In this document: positions 25,725 to 37,966 of the stretch, piece after piece
How the letters are laid out: every line of letters starts with the position of its first letter
Numbering within the stretch: the first letter of the stretch is position 1
Assembly (NCBI GenBank): GCA_900073065.1
Contig: FJOG01000066.1
Location: 149,716 to 213,715 of the forward strand
Length of the DNA stretch: 64,000 nucleotides
Origin: Phialocephala subalpina
Taxonomy: Eukaryota > Ascomycota > Leotiomycetes > Helotiales > Mollisiaceae
Reading direction: 5' to 3'
Notes under the pieces: model-generated
What the model saw: the letters and a program-made list of their open reading frames with translations, nothing else
Databases searched by the model: none
What the model was told of the DNA's origin: nothing
Program-made: the position numbers and the translations under genes

Positions 25725-26720
25725 TTACTTCATGGATTCAAGTCCTGATGAATGCCTCTGCATTGATAGTACCTCGATATGTCGCTTGTGTAGAATCAAC
25801 GATGCCCATGCCTTTGACTCGAACGCATCATACAAAAGGCCCGGTATCGAGCCATGAGAAAATTCCAACACCTTCACAACACCAACACGTGGCTCAGCTA
25901 CCGTAGCTCTCCATTCACGCCACCACTCAAACTTCCTCTCGATGTATTCGATCACGGCATTCACGTCAGCAATGCCGTAATTTTCCATCGCTGGTTCCAT
26001 GAATCCTAGACTGGTGTCAGATGGAATCGACTTGATTGTAGATTTTAAGGGAAGGGGGAAGCTGAAACTATATACACATAAAACAAGGACCCACTTAGTG
26101 TTCCACGTGACCACCAACTGATAACTGGCGCCCCCCCCCCCCCAAGCATCCAGTTCATCGCTCTCCATTATAACCTGGACCGATTTCAAGGCAGGAAAAG
26201 AAGTACAGACTGCCGCTTTCCAGTTTTCACACGTTTCATCCTATCCATATCCATGACACAGCTCACAGGTCACATCATCTCCGAAATCCTCTTCGAACTG
26301 CCATTCTGTCCACAAGCCAGCTCCAATCGTTAGATTCTGGATCTTGAGACTGATGGACTCGATAAAAGGAAAGGTATTGGGTGGAAGGACCTTGTCATCA
26401 TCTTCTTCCCAGGCATTGGTGTTGAAGAACATGATATCTCGCGAATAACTGAACCAGCGAAGTTGTGTTACGTCTCCTCCCATGTGAATGAATGCATAGT
26501 TGTGGAAGAAGACTTCGGCGCGAGATTCGCGGCATACTTGTGAGAGAGCGATGGAGCGGTGAAGCCGTTGCTGAACATCCAGGTTCCGTGATATTCCCTG
26601 TATATTCTAAGATAGGTCTTGCGACTTGAGCTGAGGGTTGTGGATTCGTAGTATACATGTAGGATTTGCGGATCAAGGAGGCTGAATCCCCACAGACTCA
26701 GGATTAATTTTCCCTTTCGC
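25725..26720 (-). pseudogene. second 2EXR-domain protein, with an in-frame stop and no proper 5' end
   Basis: The central part reads RLHRSIALSQVCRESRAEVF, then FFHNYAFIHMGGDVTQLRWFS and SYSRDIMFFNTNAWEEDD, closely paralogous to the plus-strand 2EXR gene 3 kb away. IGAGLWTEWQFEEDFGDD follows. A TAG at 26243-26241 interrupts the frame, and coding sense resumes directly after it (DETCENWKAAV, FPALKSVQVIMES) in the same frame. Further on there is a run of 13 G (minus strand, 26143-26131). Upstream only a weak trace of the first block (LWGFSLLDPQILHVYYES) survives in another frame and there is no convincing start. This is most likely a decayed copy. Confidence 0.6.
26131..26143. repeat. 13-base C/G homopolymer
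   Basis: Thirteen consecutive C on the plus strand, inside the second 2EXR copy. It is prone to length error in both replication and sequencing. Confidence 0.9.
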
Positions 26721-26754
26721 TGATTCCGTTTTAGTCTGCGGACGCGAGCAAATG

Positions 26755-26840
26755 CTACTTTAACCTGAGCTGAGGGTGAGCATACTTGAGCCGAGGGTAA
26801 GCATCCCTGAGCAGAACCTGAGCATCCTGAGCACCATAAT
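26755..26840. repeat. GCTCAGG-type minisatellite
   Basis: On the minus strand GCTCAGG/GCTCACC/GCTTACC variants recur about every 10-12 bases. A similar array lies at 30787-30835. Confidence 0.5.
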
Positions 26841-26851
26841 ATGGGACCCAT

Positions 26852-27943
26852 TTTGGCCTCCCTGCGTGCCCCGGCTACAATTTCCTTGCCGAATTTTGCC
26901 CGGGAATCAGTTTCTGCTCCCTTACAGGTTCCCGAAGGAGCAGATTTTGGATCGAGCTCATGTAGTAGTACTTCGTACCCCCTTCAAACGAGGCTCTGGT
27001 CCACTTGTAGCTTTATCGGCTCTATTTTTCCTAGGGACAGCTTTCAACAGGCAAGAGACTAGTCGAGCTCATGGCAAACGTTGAGCTACTTTGTATTTTA
27101 TACCGTGGGACGGCTAACCCCGAAGATCTCATGAGCCTCACCTTGACAACACCAAAAATTGACGAATCCAACCCAAGTACATTTTACTAGATATACCTTG
27201 TATTATTCTTAGCTTTATCTCCGACGTCAAGTCTCTTTACCGCATCGAGCCGGTATCGCGCCTCTTGGCCCTGCTCAAGACGCAGAAGAAAGCCTTGCTA
27301 ATCAGCCCCGTTGCACGTTTCTTCCAAACGACTAAGAATATTCAAAATGTAAAATAACTGGGCTATGTTTCCTACTTCTGCAGACCCTAAGTGGGAGTAT
27401 TCGGATGTCCTACAAAGCCAGCATCTAGTTTCAAGTCCTCTTGTTAAAGTATTCCCCAGTATTTTATTCCTGAAAGACTCCAAAAATTATTGGATTAGCA
27501 TTTTTGCTTTGCGCCTATCCCGCCTCCCGTGCCCCGGATTGGAGAGCCTGCCACCAGGCTTGCAAGTTCCGTCCGTAGCTACAATAGCTAGGATCATGAG
27601 AGACAAGGTTGTGGCACTAGTTGATGCAGAATTGACCGAGTCAGGAGGAGTATTATTGGGCTATGTCAATGATCTCGAGTTGCTCCAGCACCAGAAATTC
27701 AAAGAAATTCAAAGCATTGACTGTATCTTGAGAACTTGATCTTGGTCCTTTTCATTCTCTTTCTCGAGAATCTAAGGAATAGTGCCTAGATCTTCGTAAG
27801 CACCGACATTCCAAAAGTCTTGAAATTCTCAATTCGTCGTACATTACCTCCACACCTTCATTTAAATAATGAGCCGCCGATTTGGACTAGCTTATCATAA
27901 CTCCGGATTCGCACCAACTCCCAATCTGCCTCGCATCCTCTTG
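26852..27943. other. intergenic, no gene recognised
   Basis: A plus-strand open frame at 27365-27739 shows no family motif. The rest is short frames. The right end is the 3' flank of the membrane protein. Confidence 0.35.
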
Positions 27944-29909
27944 TTAGTCATATAATCTATCCTTCCTCAAACTTTGCGCCTCGACCGTCGTAGACAACGC
28001 AATGTGTCCAACATCAGAGCCAATATTTACATCCCCAATAGCCACGCGAACGCTTTGCAAAGCTCTGGTTCTCTGCAAGCCGTCCAGATGCGATGCCTGG
28101 CCGACCTTTGCATAGGGGTTATCGCGAGTACAGGAGGATACATAGCCAAGAATGTCGGGAGTGAGAGTTAATTTCTTGAGGAGGATTGATGATACTGCCT
28201 CGATGAGTAGGAGACAAGAGATGACCAACAAGAGTCCTACAAAGACCCTGTTACAAACATATTGATCGCCATCGAAGCGTGTGATCTGGGTCTGGCTCGC
28301 GTTGAAAGATACGTCGGAGTCGTAAAAGCTGATATTCGAGGTGAGATTGCCGGTAAGGAACTGGTCCGCGTATGTTGACTGCCAGAAGGTATTGTAGGCC
28401 AAACCCAAGTTCCTGCTGAAAACATCTGGCTGAAGACTTGAGAGATTTGCCCATGTAAAGGGCGTAAAGTCTGCAGTCGTGTCACTGAGCCACATCTCTA
28501 TCAATGTGCTACCCTCCTTTGTCACATGATGCACAGCGCCTATTGTTGCCAAGGGGAATATATTGAAAGCGTTGCCGAGAGAACCGTCCGCTGCGGGTCT
28601 TTTGCTCTGGTCTGTTACTGTAGCTCTCATGGCATTTACCCGACAAGATTGGCCTTGACAGACGACAAGTGACTCAACATCTTGAAAAGCCAAGTCACAA
28701 TCTGCAACGCTAACGTTTTCGGTATTGTCGGAGGTCATGGAAGTCAAATTGAAGGAGGCAATAACGTTGGGAGAGCTGCTTTGTGTAGTAGTAAACTGCA
28801 TCATGAAGCTGCTCACAGACTGGACTAAAGATGAACTCTCGCTACCATTGTAGTGCAGGAGATACCTGAGTTGGCAGTCGACACTCCAATATCGACTCAA
28901 TATCTGGAAGGATGAATTACCATCAGCGGGAATACCGGCGACAGGAATACCAAGCAGAGATGAGTAGGAGACTTCGTCGTCATAATTTACAATAGTCCAA
29001 TCATCGTCAAGAGGTGGATCAGTCAGAGTTAAAGTGGAAAGGGTTGGGATCTTGACGTTTCCAAACAAATCCTGGGACGAGTTTTGTAGCTTGCGCGTGG
29101 TCTTAAGGGCAGTCATGAAAGTTGGGCCATACGATGGCCAACCTTCAAATGACGTATCTGCTCCTCCCATATCAGAATCCATTGCTGCTTCGATAGATAG
29201 GTAGCGGACGCTACTATTGGCCAATACGGCTATTGGTGATTTATTGAGGAGACGGAGAGCTGACTGGCCACCAACGGGAGACAATGACCAGATCAATACT
29301 ATTGCGAGTCCAAACAAATTTGCACCTCTCAGTGCAATTTGTCTTTCCACGGCTGCGAATAGGGATTGGCATCCAATCAGCCTTTCTAGTTTCTGCGAAG
29401 GTCAGTATTACTAGAGCATAGGAATAGTCACAGCCCAAAAATGAAAGTCATACTCCTAACGTTATTCCACGCTCAGCCCAGAACAAGCCCAGTGTTTTGA
29501 AGAATTTTCCCGTTATTGCGGCAAAGACAATCGGAAATATGGTAGGTGACAGCGAAATCGCCGACTCCACGTTATGACCCAGAGCAGATGTCGGCTTCTT
29601 ATCTAGGGAGATTGCAATGGCAGCCAGAGCTAGAGTAAACTTCAGTATTACGTTCGTAACAACTAAGAATGTTTTCGTACAAAACTTACCAATAAAGAGG
29701 ATTGGAAATATCGCCAGAATGATATCTCCGGAAAAGGTGGCCCATTGATTGAAACCCCACTTCCCTAGGACTTTTGGCGATGAATTCTCTTGGCGGGCTG
29801 TCGCAGCCTCGCAGGAAGGCAATGAAGATTGATTGAATTCATCGTCTAGAGATTGAAGAGGGTATACATAAGATGTCTGGATCGGACTATATCTTTTTGA
29901 AGACGACAT
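27944..29909 (-). CDS. fungal multi-pass membrane protein with large extracellular domain
   Basis: Exons 29909-29690, 29629-29454 and 29392-27944 join in frame to 614 aa. The N-terminal 160 residues contain hydrophobic segments (FSGDIILAIFPILFI, then ALAAIAI, and SPTIFPIVFAAITG) and the conserved-looking GFNQWATFSGD and ERGITLGKLERLIGCQSLFAAVE. Another membrane segment (NLFGLAIVLIWSLSPVGGQSAL) leads to a domain of about 300 residues with many Asn-Xaa-Ser/Thr sites and several Cys. A final segment (VFVGLLLVISCLLLIEAV) and a cytoplasmic tail follow. The type is common in Pezizomycotina and uncharacterised. The first intron (60 bp) has no stop and a multiple of three bases, so an unspliced form would add 20 residues. 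Confidence 0.8.
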
Positions 29910-31932
29910 ATCCTAGATTTGCAAGATAGAAAAGAAGTGGTGATCAAGAGGAAGACGCTTCAGAGCAGAAATCTCGGGGTGCAAGATACTCATACCTACA
30001 CGGAAAAAGCCTTACATACTTTTTCAAGCTACCTCGTCTACAGCGCGAATGACTTCGCGACTCGCTCCCCACGAACCGCGGAGCTGAAAACCGAAACAGT
30101 AGGGATACCCGGTTCTGCAGATACAATGCCAAATTAAGAACAGCAGCATGGCAAGGCATACCGTAGGAACTAAGAATATTCGCTCAGCGCTAGCATTTTA
30201 GGGTCGTTTTTTTTATAGTAAGGGAAAGTTTCTATTACAACGAGATAAGAAGATGCGGAAAACGCGCAAATAAAGATGCGTATCAAATGCAACTTTCTGC
30301 TTATTTAAATATTTGATTTCAAATTGAAATTGGGGTGAAATGATTGAATGTTCTCGAGGCTGAAGTTTTGGCAGACAACCTTAAATCCTATAAGCGAGAC
30401 ATCTTGATCATCTGAGTGGCCAGAAAACGGCCCTTGGGGGCTGAGAAATATAATATTTTTCTCAAAGATCACTGTCGTGGTCGTCCTAAGAGGCTGTGTG
30501 GGACACGTCCGGAACTCCGGTGCGAGAGATCAACGATGAAGTAGGGTTGTTGGGATAACCAAGTTTGTACCGACTTCGGGAGGTGTGGCAGGGGCGCGCT
30601 TGATGTTCGAGGGGGCTGGGGGAGAAGTTGTGGGGGTTCGGGCCTGGCATGAAAGGTTCTGCTACCGCTTCACGGGTGGGTTATTTATTAAATTTCGGGC
30701 TCGAGGCTAAGAATCCGGTTCTTGGAATCAGGGCCCTACCCTGATGAGGTTCGAGTTCGGTGGCCATACACAAGCCTCAGATCGGCAGCTCAGGGTTGCT
30801 CAGGGTACTCAGGGTGCTCAGGTTACTCAGGCGAGTCGACTAAGCCGAGGGTGATTAGCGCCTGAGCAAGAGCAGCAAGTTTACTAACCCCATGCGGGGC
30901 ACAAGAAAGGGAAAATTGATTCTTGATACCCAGATCTTTCGACGCAATCCCTCGGGGGTGAGGAATGGAAACTTGTAGAATGGAGCAGATCCGGCATTCA
31001 ATGAAGCAGGTGTTGGCGATAAATCCTCCTTTCCTTCTTCTGGCTCCTCGTAGAGAACAGCAATCAAGCCCTCGACATCTGCTCTCAGTCCTCACCCTAG
31101 CCCGTGATGTCGACCATCGAAATCAGCGTAAGTTGAATGTACCGATAGGTTGTTTGTGAAGAAGGTCTGCACATTGTCGGAAATTGTTCTGTCAAGACTG
31201 GGAGGTGAAAAGGCTGCATGGGAGCTAGTATGTACAGCTTCCGTGTTAGGCATGATTTCAGGTCTGACGGGTCCTGTTTTTTTTCCTTTCGTTTGCGGTC
31301 TTCCTTCTGTATTCCGGAATGTACTTTCAAAGATCAAGCGATTTGCGCGATACTTGTGTCGAATGTAGCAGATGGTACTGGAGGGGCAGCAAAGATGTAT
31401 TTGAAGTGATCGTGATGGCACTAGCCAGTCATTTCTTGGGACCGATACCCTTTGTGGCTCGGCGAGGATCAAAACTTGAGTCAAGCGGCAATGAGAATAC
31501 GAAATCACAGAGAAAGAAGACGGAATTTGGAATGAGAGATAAAAAGAGAATGAAGAGGTAAGTATCTTGAAAAGGGAGGAAGCAAGCAGGCGATGGGGCC
31601 TTGGAACAGACTTGTGTTTTGGGCACTCGGTCTGCAAGCAATGCACGCAAGCTAGCTCCCGATGACTATTACTAGCACAACCGTAGATAGAAAGAACTTT
31701 CGCAGCCTCTCCTCCCAGATGTTCTCCTGCTCAAGGAAGCCCACAAACCAGACGAACTGAATCTCAATCTCCCAACCTCAGCTGGACTTTCTCAAGCAGG
31801 GGAAGGCTGGGATGGCGTGGCGGAAGGACCAGGCCAGGCTAAAAGTCCAGGCCTGACTGAGAGATTGAGAACACTGCAGGGGAAAGCTCCTATGATATGT
31901 CGTCATACTTTTTCATTCGTCGTTTGGCATCT
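29910..31932. other. long intergenic region, no gene recognised
   Basis: Contains the membrane protein promoter, a CTCAGG minisatellite and several open frames (for example 31092-31646 on the minus strand) with no domain. The right 300 bases are the 3' flank of UTP13. Confidence 0.4.
30787..30835. repeat. CTCAGG minisatellite
   Basis: Five CTCAGG units spaced by 4-5 bases. Related to the array near 26755-26840. Confidence 0.6.
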
Positions 31933-34711
31933 CTAGACCATGATCACGTCCTGATCCGACTCTCGACGCCCATTCGTCGTCTCATTTTCCAGCAACCCTA
32001 ACCCACCCATAGCACCCAATGTATACTCCATCAAGTAACTCTCATCAGTGAGATCTTCTATCCGCTTGTACTGACGGTCAGAGTACGCTTTCAATCCTCC
32101 ACAGATCTCATCTAAGCTCTTTCCTCGAGCACCGACTTTCAGGTTCGCTAGTCGTGAGGCGGGGTAGCTCTTCACCAGTACGGAAAGGATTCGTTGCGCG
32201 ACAGGAGCTGTTCTGTTGTTGGTGTTCCAGTCACGAATTCGAAGCAGCAAGGCAAATATCTGCTGGTCGGAGAGAGAAGACAGAACCTCGTCGACTGCCT
32301 TGACACCGCACAAACTGCCATGCTCTGGAGGATTGACAGTGACGACAGAGGTGAAGAGTGACAGCAGACGTGCTGGGTGATTGAGTTGCAGCGCAAGTGT
32401 GATGGCCTCTCGATATGATTTTGAGTGGATGTAGTTCTGCAACTCCTGTTCCTGCTCCACGAATTGTGTCGCAGCAGCAGTGGTGGCAGCTTGTGTCGAA
32501 GTAGTCGTATCTTTCCAGAACGTAACGGTCGAGTCACCACTACCCGAAACAATCATGTTGGTAACAGGATGAACAGCGAGAGCCCAGACTCGATCTTCAT
32601 GGTTATCAAGAGTGCAGGCATCTTCTCCTGTATTCGCATCCCAGACTTTGACCAAGCCGTCACCTCCTGCACTGGCGATTTGAACATGCCTCTTGTTCCG
32701 CTCCTCGGGGTTTGGAAGGTTCAGCCAGGCGACCTTGAGAACGCTGTTGGAGTGGCCTTCGAGAGTTCGGACACAGCTGAAATCCGACAAGGTCCAGATC
32801 TTGATCGTCTTGTCACCGCTTCCTGTCAGGATGAGACCTTTACCAGCTGCTGGACCGCTTTCGCCTGTGATGGAGGGTGTGTCTTTGGGTGCAAACTTCA
32901 CGGACCACACACCACGTCGGTGACCTCTCAGCACACCTGTCACTTCTCCTTCCTCGAAGGACCAGATCTTCACTGTCTTATCTTGGGATGCAGAGGCAAA
33001 GTGTTGTCCGTTATGGCTGATGTCGAGAGCATTGATGTCCTTGTCGTGAGCTTTTCGGGTGTAGATTGCTTTGGGAGCTTTGCCGGAATCCTTCTTTGGT
33101 ACGACCCATCGTTTGATTGTGCGATCCTGAGATCCGGTCAAGACAAATTCGGGTGGGTGTTCGAGAGGAGACTTGAAGGCAGATGAGGATTCTGCGGGGA
33201 TCGTATGAGGAAGAGCGATGGCACCGAGAGACTCGGCGTGGCCTGTGAAGGTTGCATAACATATGAAAGACGAATTTACAGCATCAACCCTCCATAGGCG
33301 AGCAGTATTGTCCTTGGCTCCTGTTGCTATCCAATGTCCAGACCAGTCGATGTCCAAGCAAATGATAATATCGTCGTGACCTTTCAACTGTGCAACATCT
33401 GCACCAAAGTAATCAGAATCCTCCCCTGACTGCGATAGAGAGACAATTCTGATCTCTTCTGAATTGGTTGCCAGAGCCAACAAGGATCGATCAGGAAGCA
33501 GATATCCAAGATCAATGATCTCGTCGTGGGTTCCTGATATCCGTCGAATCTGGGGAAGCGAAGAGATGGTTCCGTTGACCTGATCGAGGGGATCGGTAGA
33601 GTGCAGAATCATGGTGTGGTCTGCCTGGACGGAGAGGATGTATGGCAGACCTGGTATTGATATGGAATCCACAATAGCATCGGCCTCTCCTTTTGGTGGC
33701 TGTGGTTGTGTGATTTCTCGCCCATTCTCTGTTTCCCATATCCGAATATTCCCATTGACGCCCCCAGTGTATGTAAACTTCCCAGACTTCACAAATCCTG
33801 CCGCTTCCACTTCTTCCAGCACTGGCACAACCTTTCTGACCTTCCATGTTCGTGCATCCCACCACATGATCGTTTTGTCTCGGCTTGCTGTGAGGAGGGC
33901 GTTTTCTTCCAATGAGTAGTCCAAAGAGGTTACATCAGAGACATGCGAGTCTAGGACAGAAGCACAGTTCCGTTTGTAGAGGTCCCATATCCGAACTTTG
34001 CCATCTTGACTTCCACTTGCTAGCCTGAAGCCTTTGCCTGCTTCATTCGCCTCTTCGTCGTTGCTTTTCCTCCGCTTTCGGTTTTGCGAGGAGATTCCCG
34101 TCTCTGCATCTTTGCTTACCAGCTCGAAGAATTGTAGTGCCGAGATGAGTACGTTTGGTCCTCGGAACGTATGTGTAATGTAGCCTCCTGTGATGTCCCA
34201 TACTTTCACTACTCCATCTGCAGCACCTGTAGCTAGAAGTGTACTTGTCTGGTCCACGGCCAGGACTACAACGGGCGTAGTGTGGGGTTTGAGAGTTCGC
34301 AGAAGTTCGAAGTTTATGCTAGATGACGAAGATAGGGATGGCTTCAGGGAGTATATTCGCATCGATAATGATCTCGAGCAGATAATAAGGTGTGAGGCAG
34401 AGGGTGTTACTGCAGGAGGTCAGCGGGGTCCAAATGGAGGGGCTAGCAATATGCACAGGTCAAGGTTGAAATGAGTTCTCCATCCTGCGCATGTATCAGT
34501 TATAGCTCAATGAATGTCGTGCCTAGTTACGTACTCCTTCAATCTTCGCCAACTGTCTGCCAGTGTTCAAATCTGTCAACAGTGCCTCTTCTCCCAGGGT
34601 TGTCGCAAGGATGCGCCCCGATTGATCGAGGGCAACGCTGCCGCCGGTGTATATTGGCTGTATGGTGTGCTCCGGCTCGAAGGTGGTCTGGTACGGCGCT
34701 TTATTTGCCAT
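31933..34711 (-). CDS. UTP13: U3 snoRNP / small-subunit processome WD40 protein Utp13
   Basis: Exons 34711-34535, 34484-34457 (28 bp) and 34409-31933 join in frame to 893 aa. The tiny second exon is supported because DGELISTLTLTPSASHLIIC across both junctions is the expected WD40 strand order. Two sets of WD40 repeats (for example GAADGVVKVWD, TASRDKTIMWWDAR, GSQDRTIKRWV, GSGDKTIKIWTL) form the tandem propellers. The C-terminal part (QELQNYIHSKSYREAITLAL ... NTNNRTAPVAQRIL) is the Utp13 helical domain. The protein belongs to the UTP-B subcomplex and is needed for 18S rRNA maturation in the nucleolus. The second intron has an atypical GTGCAT donor and is only 47 bp. Confidence 0.92.
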
Positions 34712-35032
34712 TGCGACGGCTTTGCTGGAATTGAATGCTCAAGAAAGAGTGTCTATTCTCTTCAATGTCCAAGAGAGCAAAAATATTTCGATGTTCGCGA
34801 TAAGGCTTTATCACCTCGTGATCTGGCGCTTGTCTGAAAGCGGAACTCCACCTCGATTAACTCAGCTCCTTCTTCCCACTTATCCATCAACGAGCCAACA
34901 TCGCATTGCTCCGATCTCTTGGACTTCATCTTCTCTCGTGTTTGCACATCAGACGTTGGAGAATAGGAGTAGACCCTAGGACGCTAGAGGATGAGAGGAT
35001 AGGGTTGGAGAGACAAGCTTCCAGGTGTGGAG
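34712..35032. promoter_or_regulatory. divergent spacer between UTP13 and a membrane-protein gene
   Basis: 321 bp between the UTP13 start and the candidate start of the plus-strand membrane protein. It probably contains both promoters. No distinct box is convincing. Confidence 0.4.
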
Positions 35033-36897
35033 ATGGGGAGGCAGGAATCGTTGACCGCGCTGGCACTGGTAAGAAAGTACCGTCACTTCTTCTCGTGTTT
35101 GTAATCATATTCATTGTTTACTTGCAACCACGACCTGCCAGTTGCTTGTGTTTCAATCTTGTATTTTCACTCGTGATTTGTGTTTTCTTGCTACTTTCAT
35201 CCGCTTAGCTTACAATTACTTAGGGCCGGGGCCATTACGAGAGTGAGGTTATTCAGGATCCATCAGGAGAGAGCAGCCCAGGAGAGCAACAGTACAACGA
35301 TCGTGGTTATCCTAGAAATCCAGAGACCAAGCGCCGAGAGCGAGAGCATGTGCGAGCTGCCAACGAGGTGATGCAGGTGACAGGAGTTGTAGAAGACTCG
35401 ATCGCTGCAAGAGAGAAGGCCGAACAATACATTCGCGAGAAGAACCATGAGACTTTCGTAGGTCTGAGGTTAATGGATGCTTGTCGTGAAATGTACATTG
35501 GTGGTACTTGGGGTGTGATTGGTCTGAGGAGAAGAATTCTGGTAAGTGTCTTGTTCAAGGTCTCGTGCTGCGGCCTGGCTAACAGTCGCAGCTCTACAAA
35601 CCGTATCAGGAGATGGGATTGTATAGCATTTTGAGAGCGGAGAGAGCACATTATTCTGCTTCTCACATCGCCTTCGCAGGTCTCCCTGCAACCTTGACGT
35701 ACCGCTTGGTAGATTGGGTGGCAGCCCTCGTTGACGCAGTCTTGGAAGTTTTGAGTGCTGGTGATCGCGATGAGCCCCTCGGCCATATGGATCGTGAGGT
35801 GAAAGGCCCTCCAACCGCTCTTCAAAGATCGTAAGTTTCACTAGTAGCGGTTCCATTGTCCCATCCCTTCCTGAACTTTCGCTGACCTTAGAAGGTTGGA
35901 TGTTGGATTCCATTATATTGCATTCCACCTCCGCATGTTTGCTACCCTTCAGCAGCTCAATATCATCTCGACATCACGACTCCTACCTTCTCTAAAGTCA
36001 TTCATTCTGTTTTCCTCCCAATCGCCATTCCGACTTCCTGCCCATCCGTCCTTCACCCGTGGCTGGATCGGAAGTCTGTTCTGGACTGCCGCGCCATTCT
36101 TCGTCATGATCGGATATGAGAATCTGAACAACCTGGTCTCCGACTTTGTGTATCGACCAATATACAAGGCGCTGCCACGACCGACAGGAGATGCCATGAT
36201 GGATGGTCCCAACAGTCTACCGCCACAATCAGACTTCGATGCATTCGATGAACGTACTGGTGCTAACGAGAGAGAGATCACGAATTACGATGAGCCTACA
36301 CTCAGAGCGCTTGAAGGCCTCCCTGCGTTAGAAAGACCGGAACAACGGCAGGAGCGAGACGATTCGAGTGAGGAGGAAGACGACGAGTTGGCTCATGCGA
36401 CATTGATCAGCTTCGATGTCGAACCTACTGAAGGCGCAGAGTCATCATCGGGACCATGGTCTGCAGAATTGCGAAGTGCCAACGAGCCGAAGCCGTCAGA
36501 TAGCGTGAAGTACCGTGTGACGGGATTGACAATGCTTCCAGCGATCATGGCTACAGAGGCTTTGAGGGATATAGTTGCGGGATTCCTAGTCATGCCGTTT
36601 GAGGGGATGATGGTTCGAGTGCTTGCGAAGACGTACCGTGAGAGCGCTGGTCAGGGTGTTGGCGATCTGTTTGGAGTCGGTCCGGGGATTTCGACTTGGG
36701 GGAATCTGCTATCTGTTGTAGGGATGCAGATGACTGTTACTGGGGTCATATGGGCGGGATTTGCCGTTGGATCTCGATTATGGTTTTCTAAGAAAGGCCT
36801 TTGGGAGAGACTTTCTGAATTGCGTTCACGCTACATTGGGCGCTGCAGTGGGTTATGGGCTCATGCATCCGTCTTCGGGCAGCGTGCTGTCAGATGA
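35033..36897 (+). CDS. conserved-looking fungal membrane protein, unknown function
   Basis: Exons 35033-35068, 35224-35541, 35592-35830 and 35892-36897 join in frame to 532 aa. The first exon (12 codons) is the least certain. The N-terminus is hydrophilic with Arg/Glu-rich stretches (PETKRREREHVRAA). A conserved-looking segment, MYIGGTWGVIGLRRRILLYK, and LYSILRAERAHYSASHIAFA follow, then hydrophobic stretches (GSLFWTAAPFFVMIGY, LTMLPAIMATEALRDIVAGF, LLSVVGMQMTVTGVIWAGFA) suggest several membrane passes or re-entrant helices. An acidic loop (DDSSEEEDDELA) lies in the middle. I do not recognise a characterised family. All three introns end in CAG or TAG. Confidence 0.7.
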
Positions 36898-36962
36898 TCT
36901 CATGCTGCAGCGAATGGAGTTTCACTGTGTTCAGGGAGTTGGAAAATGGAGTACTAGTAGTC

Positions 36963-37055
36963 GGGGATTGATGGGGATTGATGGGGATTGGAGGGGATTG
37001 GAGGAGTCTGGGAATGGATGGAGTCTGGAAAATGGATGGAGTTCTGGGAACTGGA
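36963..37055. repeat. short tandem repeat, GGGGATTGAT/GGGGATTGGA type
   Basis: Four 10-bp units run head to tail, followed by looser GGATGGAGTCTGG-type variants. It lies just after the stop codon of the membrane protein. Confidence 0.7.
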
Positions 37056-37297
37056 GGCAGTGGGGAACAGAAATCGGTCCGGAACCATGGATGCAACAGT
37101 TGGATGGGACGAAATGGACAAGTATCACGTGTATGCGCATACGAGGAACTGCCGTTTGCCGAAGCCACTGACGAGCGATGACGAGCCACGACTCACCATG
37201 ACTCGGTGGAAGACGCGAAGAACGACGGGAGAAAAAGCCTTTTCGCCTCTCGCCGCACTACTGTAGATGCAAGCCAAACCCGTCACTTGGCTGAAGC

Positions 37298-37317
37298 TTG
37301 ACCTTGACCTTGACCTT
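37298..37317. repeat. TTGACC triple repeat
   Basis: Three direct TTGACC units in a row, about 750 bp upstream of the sugar transporter ATG. A possible binding site cluster, but no factor can be named. Confidence 0.4.
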
Positions 37318-37625
37318 TCTCGCATCGCAACGGCTTGCGTCTAAATTCTTTTTAACTCGTCCTAACACCGGGCCACGCGGCAAAACAAAATTCTCTGCAG
37401 GAATTCTGCAGATCATATTTGATTGATTTTACCTCCGTATATCGTCGATTTCGGTCTCTTTGTGGATCATGAAATTGGACCGATCTCTGAACAATTATCT
37501 ATCTGTGCGTATGCGGCTCGACAGGAAACTGGGTCAGTATCAAGGGTGTTGCCACGAAAAATCCAGCGTTGACAAATCGAAACTCTTCACGGGTTGACAC
37601 CACCGGCAGACGCCGTGCAAGGAGC

Positions 37626-37633
37626 TGACGTCA
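37626..37633. promoter_or_regulatory. TGACGTCA (CRE/ATF-type palindrome)
   Basis: A perfect 8-bp CRE-type bZIP site about 430 bp upstream of the MFS transporter start. Such sites are bound by ATF/CREB-class factors in fungi; use here is inference. Confidence 0.35.
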
Positions 37634-37966
37634 AACCCTGCAATCGCCTGCAAGCTGATCTCCACAACTACCGGTGTTCTCCCACGGCTCAACCTCCACT
37701 CTCCACTCTCCAACTCTCCAGGGATGATTTCTGAGCTGGAGATGCGGACTGAGGAGGATAGAATCAGGAGATGAAGGGGAGAGGGGTGCTCCCCAGCAGA
37801 TATGTGGGAGCTGTCACTGGTCTGTCCAGACCGCGTATCCTAGGAAACACACGAACTAACCTTAACCTTGTCCATTCTGGTGTTTATGCCCCGCAGATCC
37901 AAATCTAACTGTAGAAAGGTTGGATGACTGTTGATCATCAGATTTCGCGCAATGCCCACTTTGAGA

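Noticed and set aside
31092..31646. 184-aa minus-strand open frame
   Set aside because: Reads as low-information Ser/Pro/Phe-rich sequence, the opposite strand is equally open, and no splice or family signal was found.
32425..33186. 253-aa plus-strand open frame
   Set aside because: Antisense of the UTP13 WD40 repeats.
36890..37189. Minus-strand open frames over the GGGGATTGAT repeat
   Set aside because: Open because of the simple repeat (Pro/Ser/Ile repeats), not because of coding constraint.
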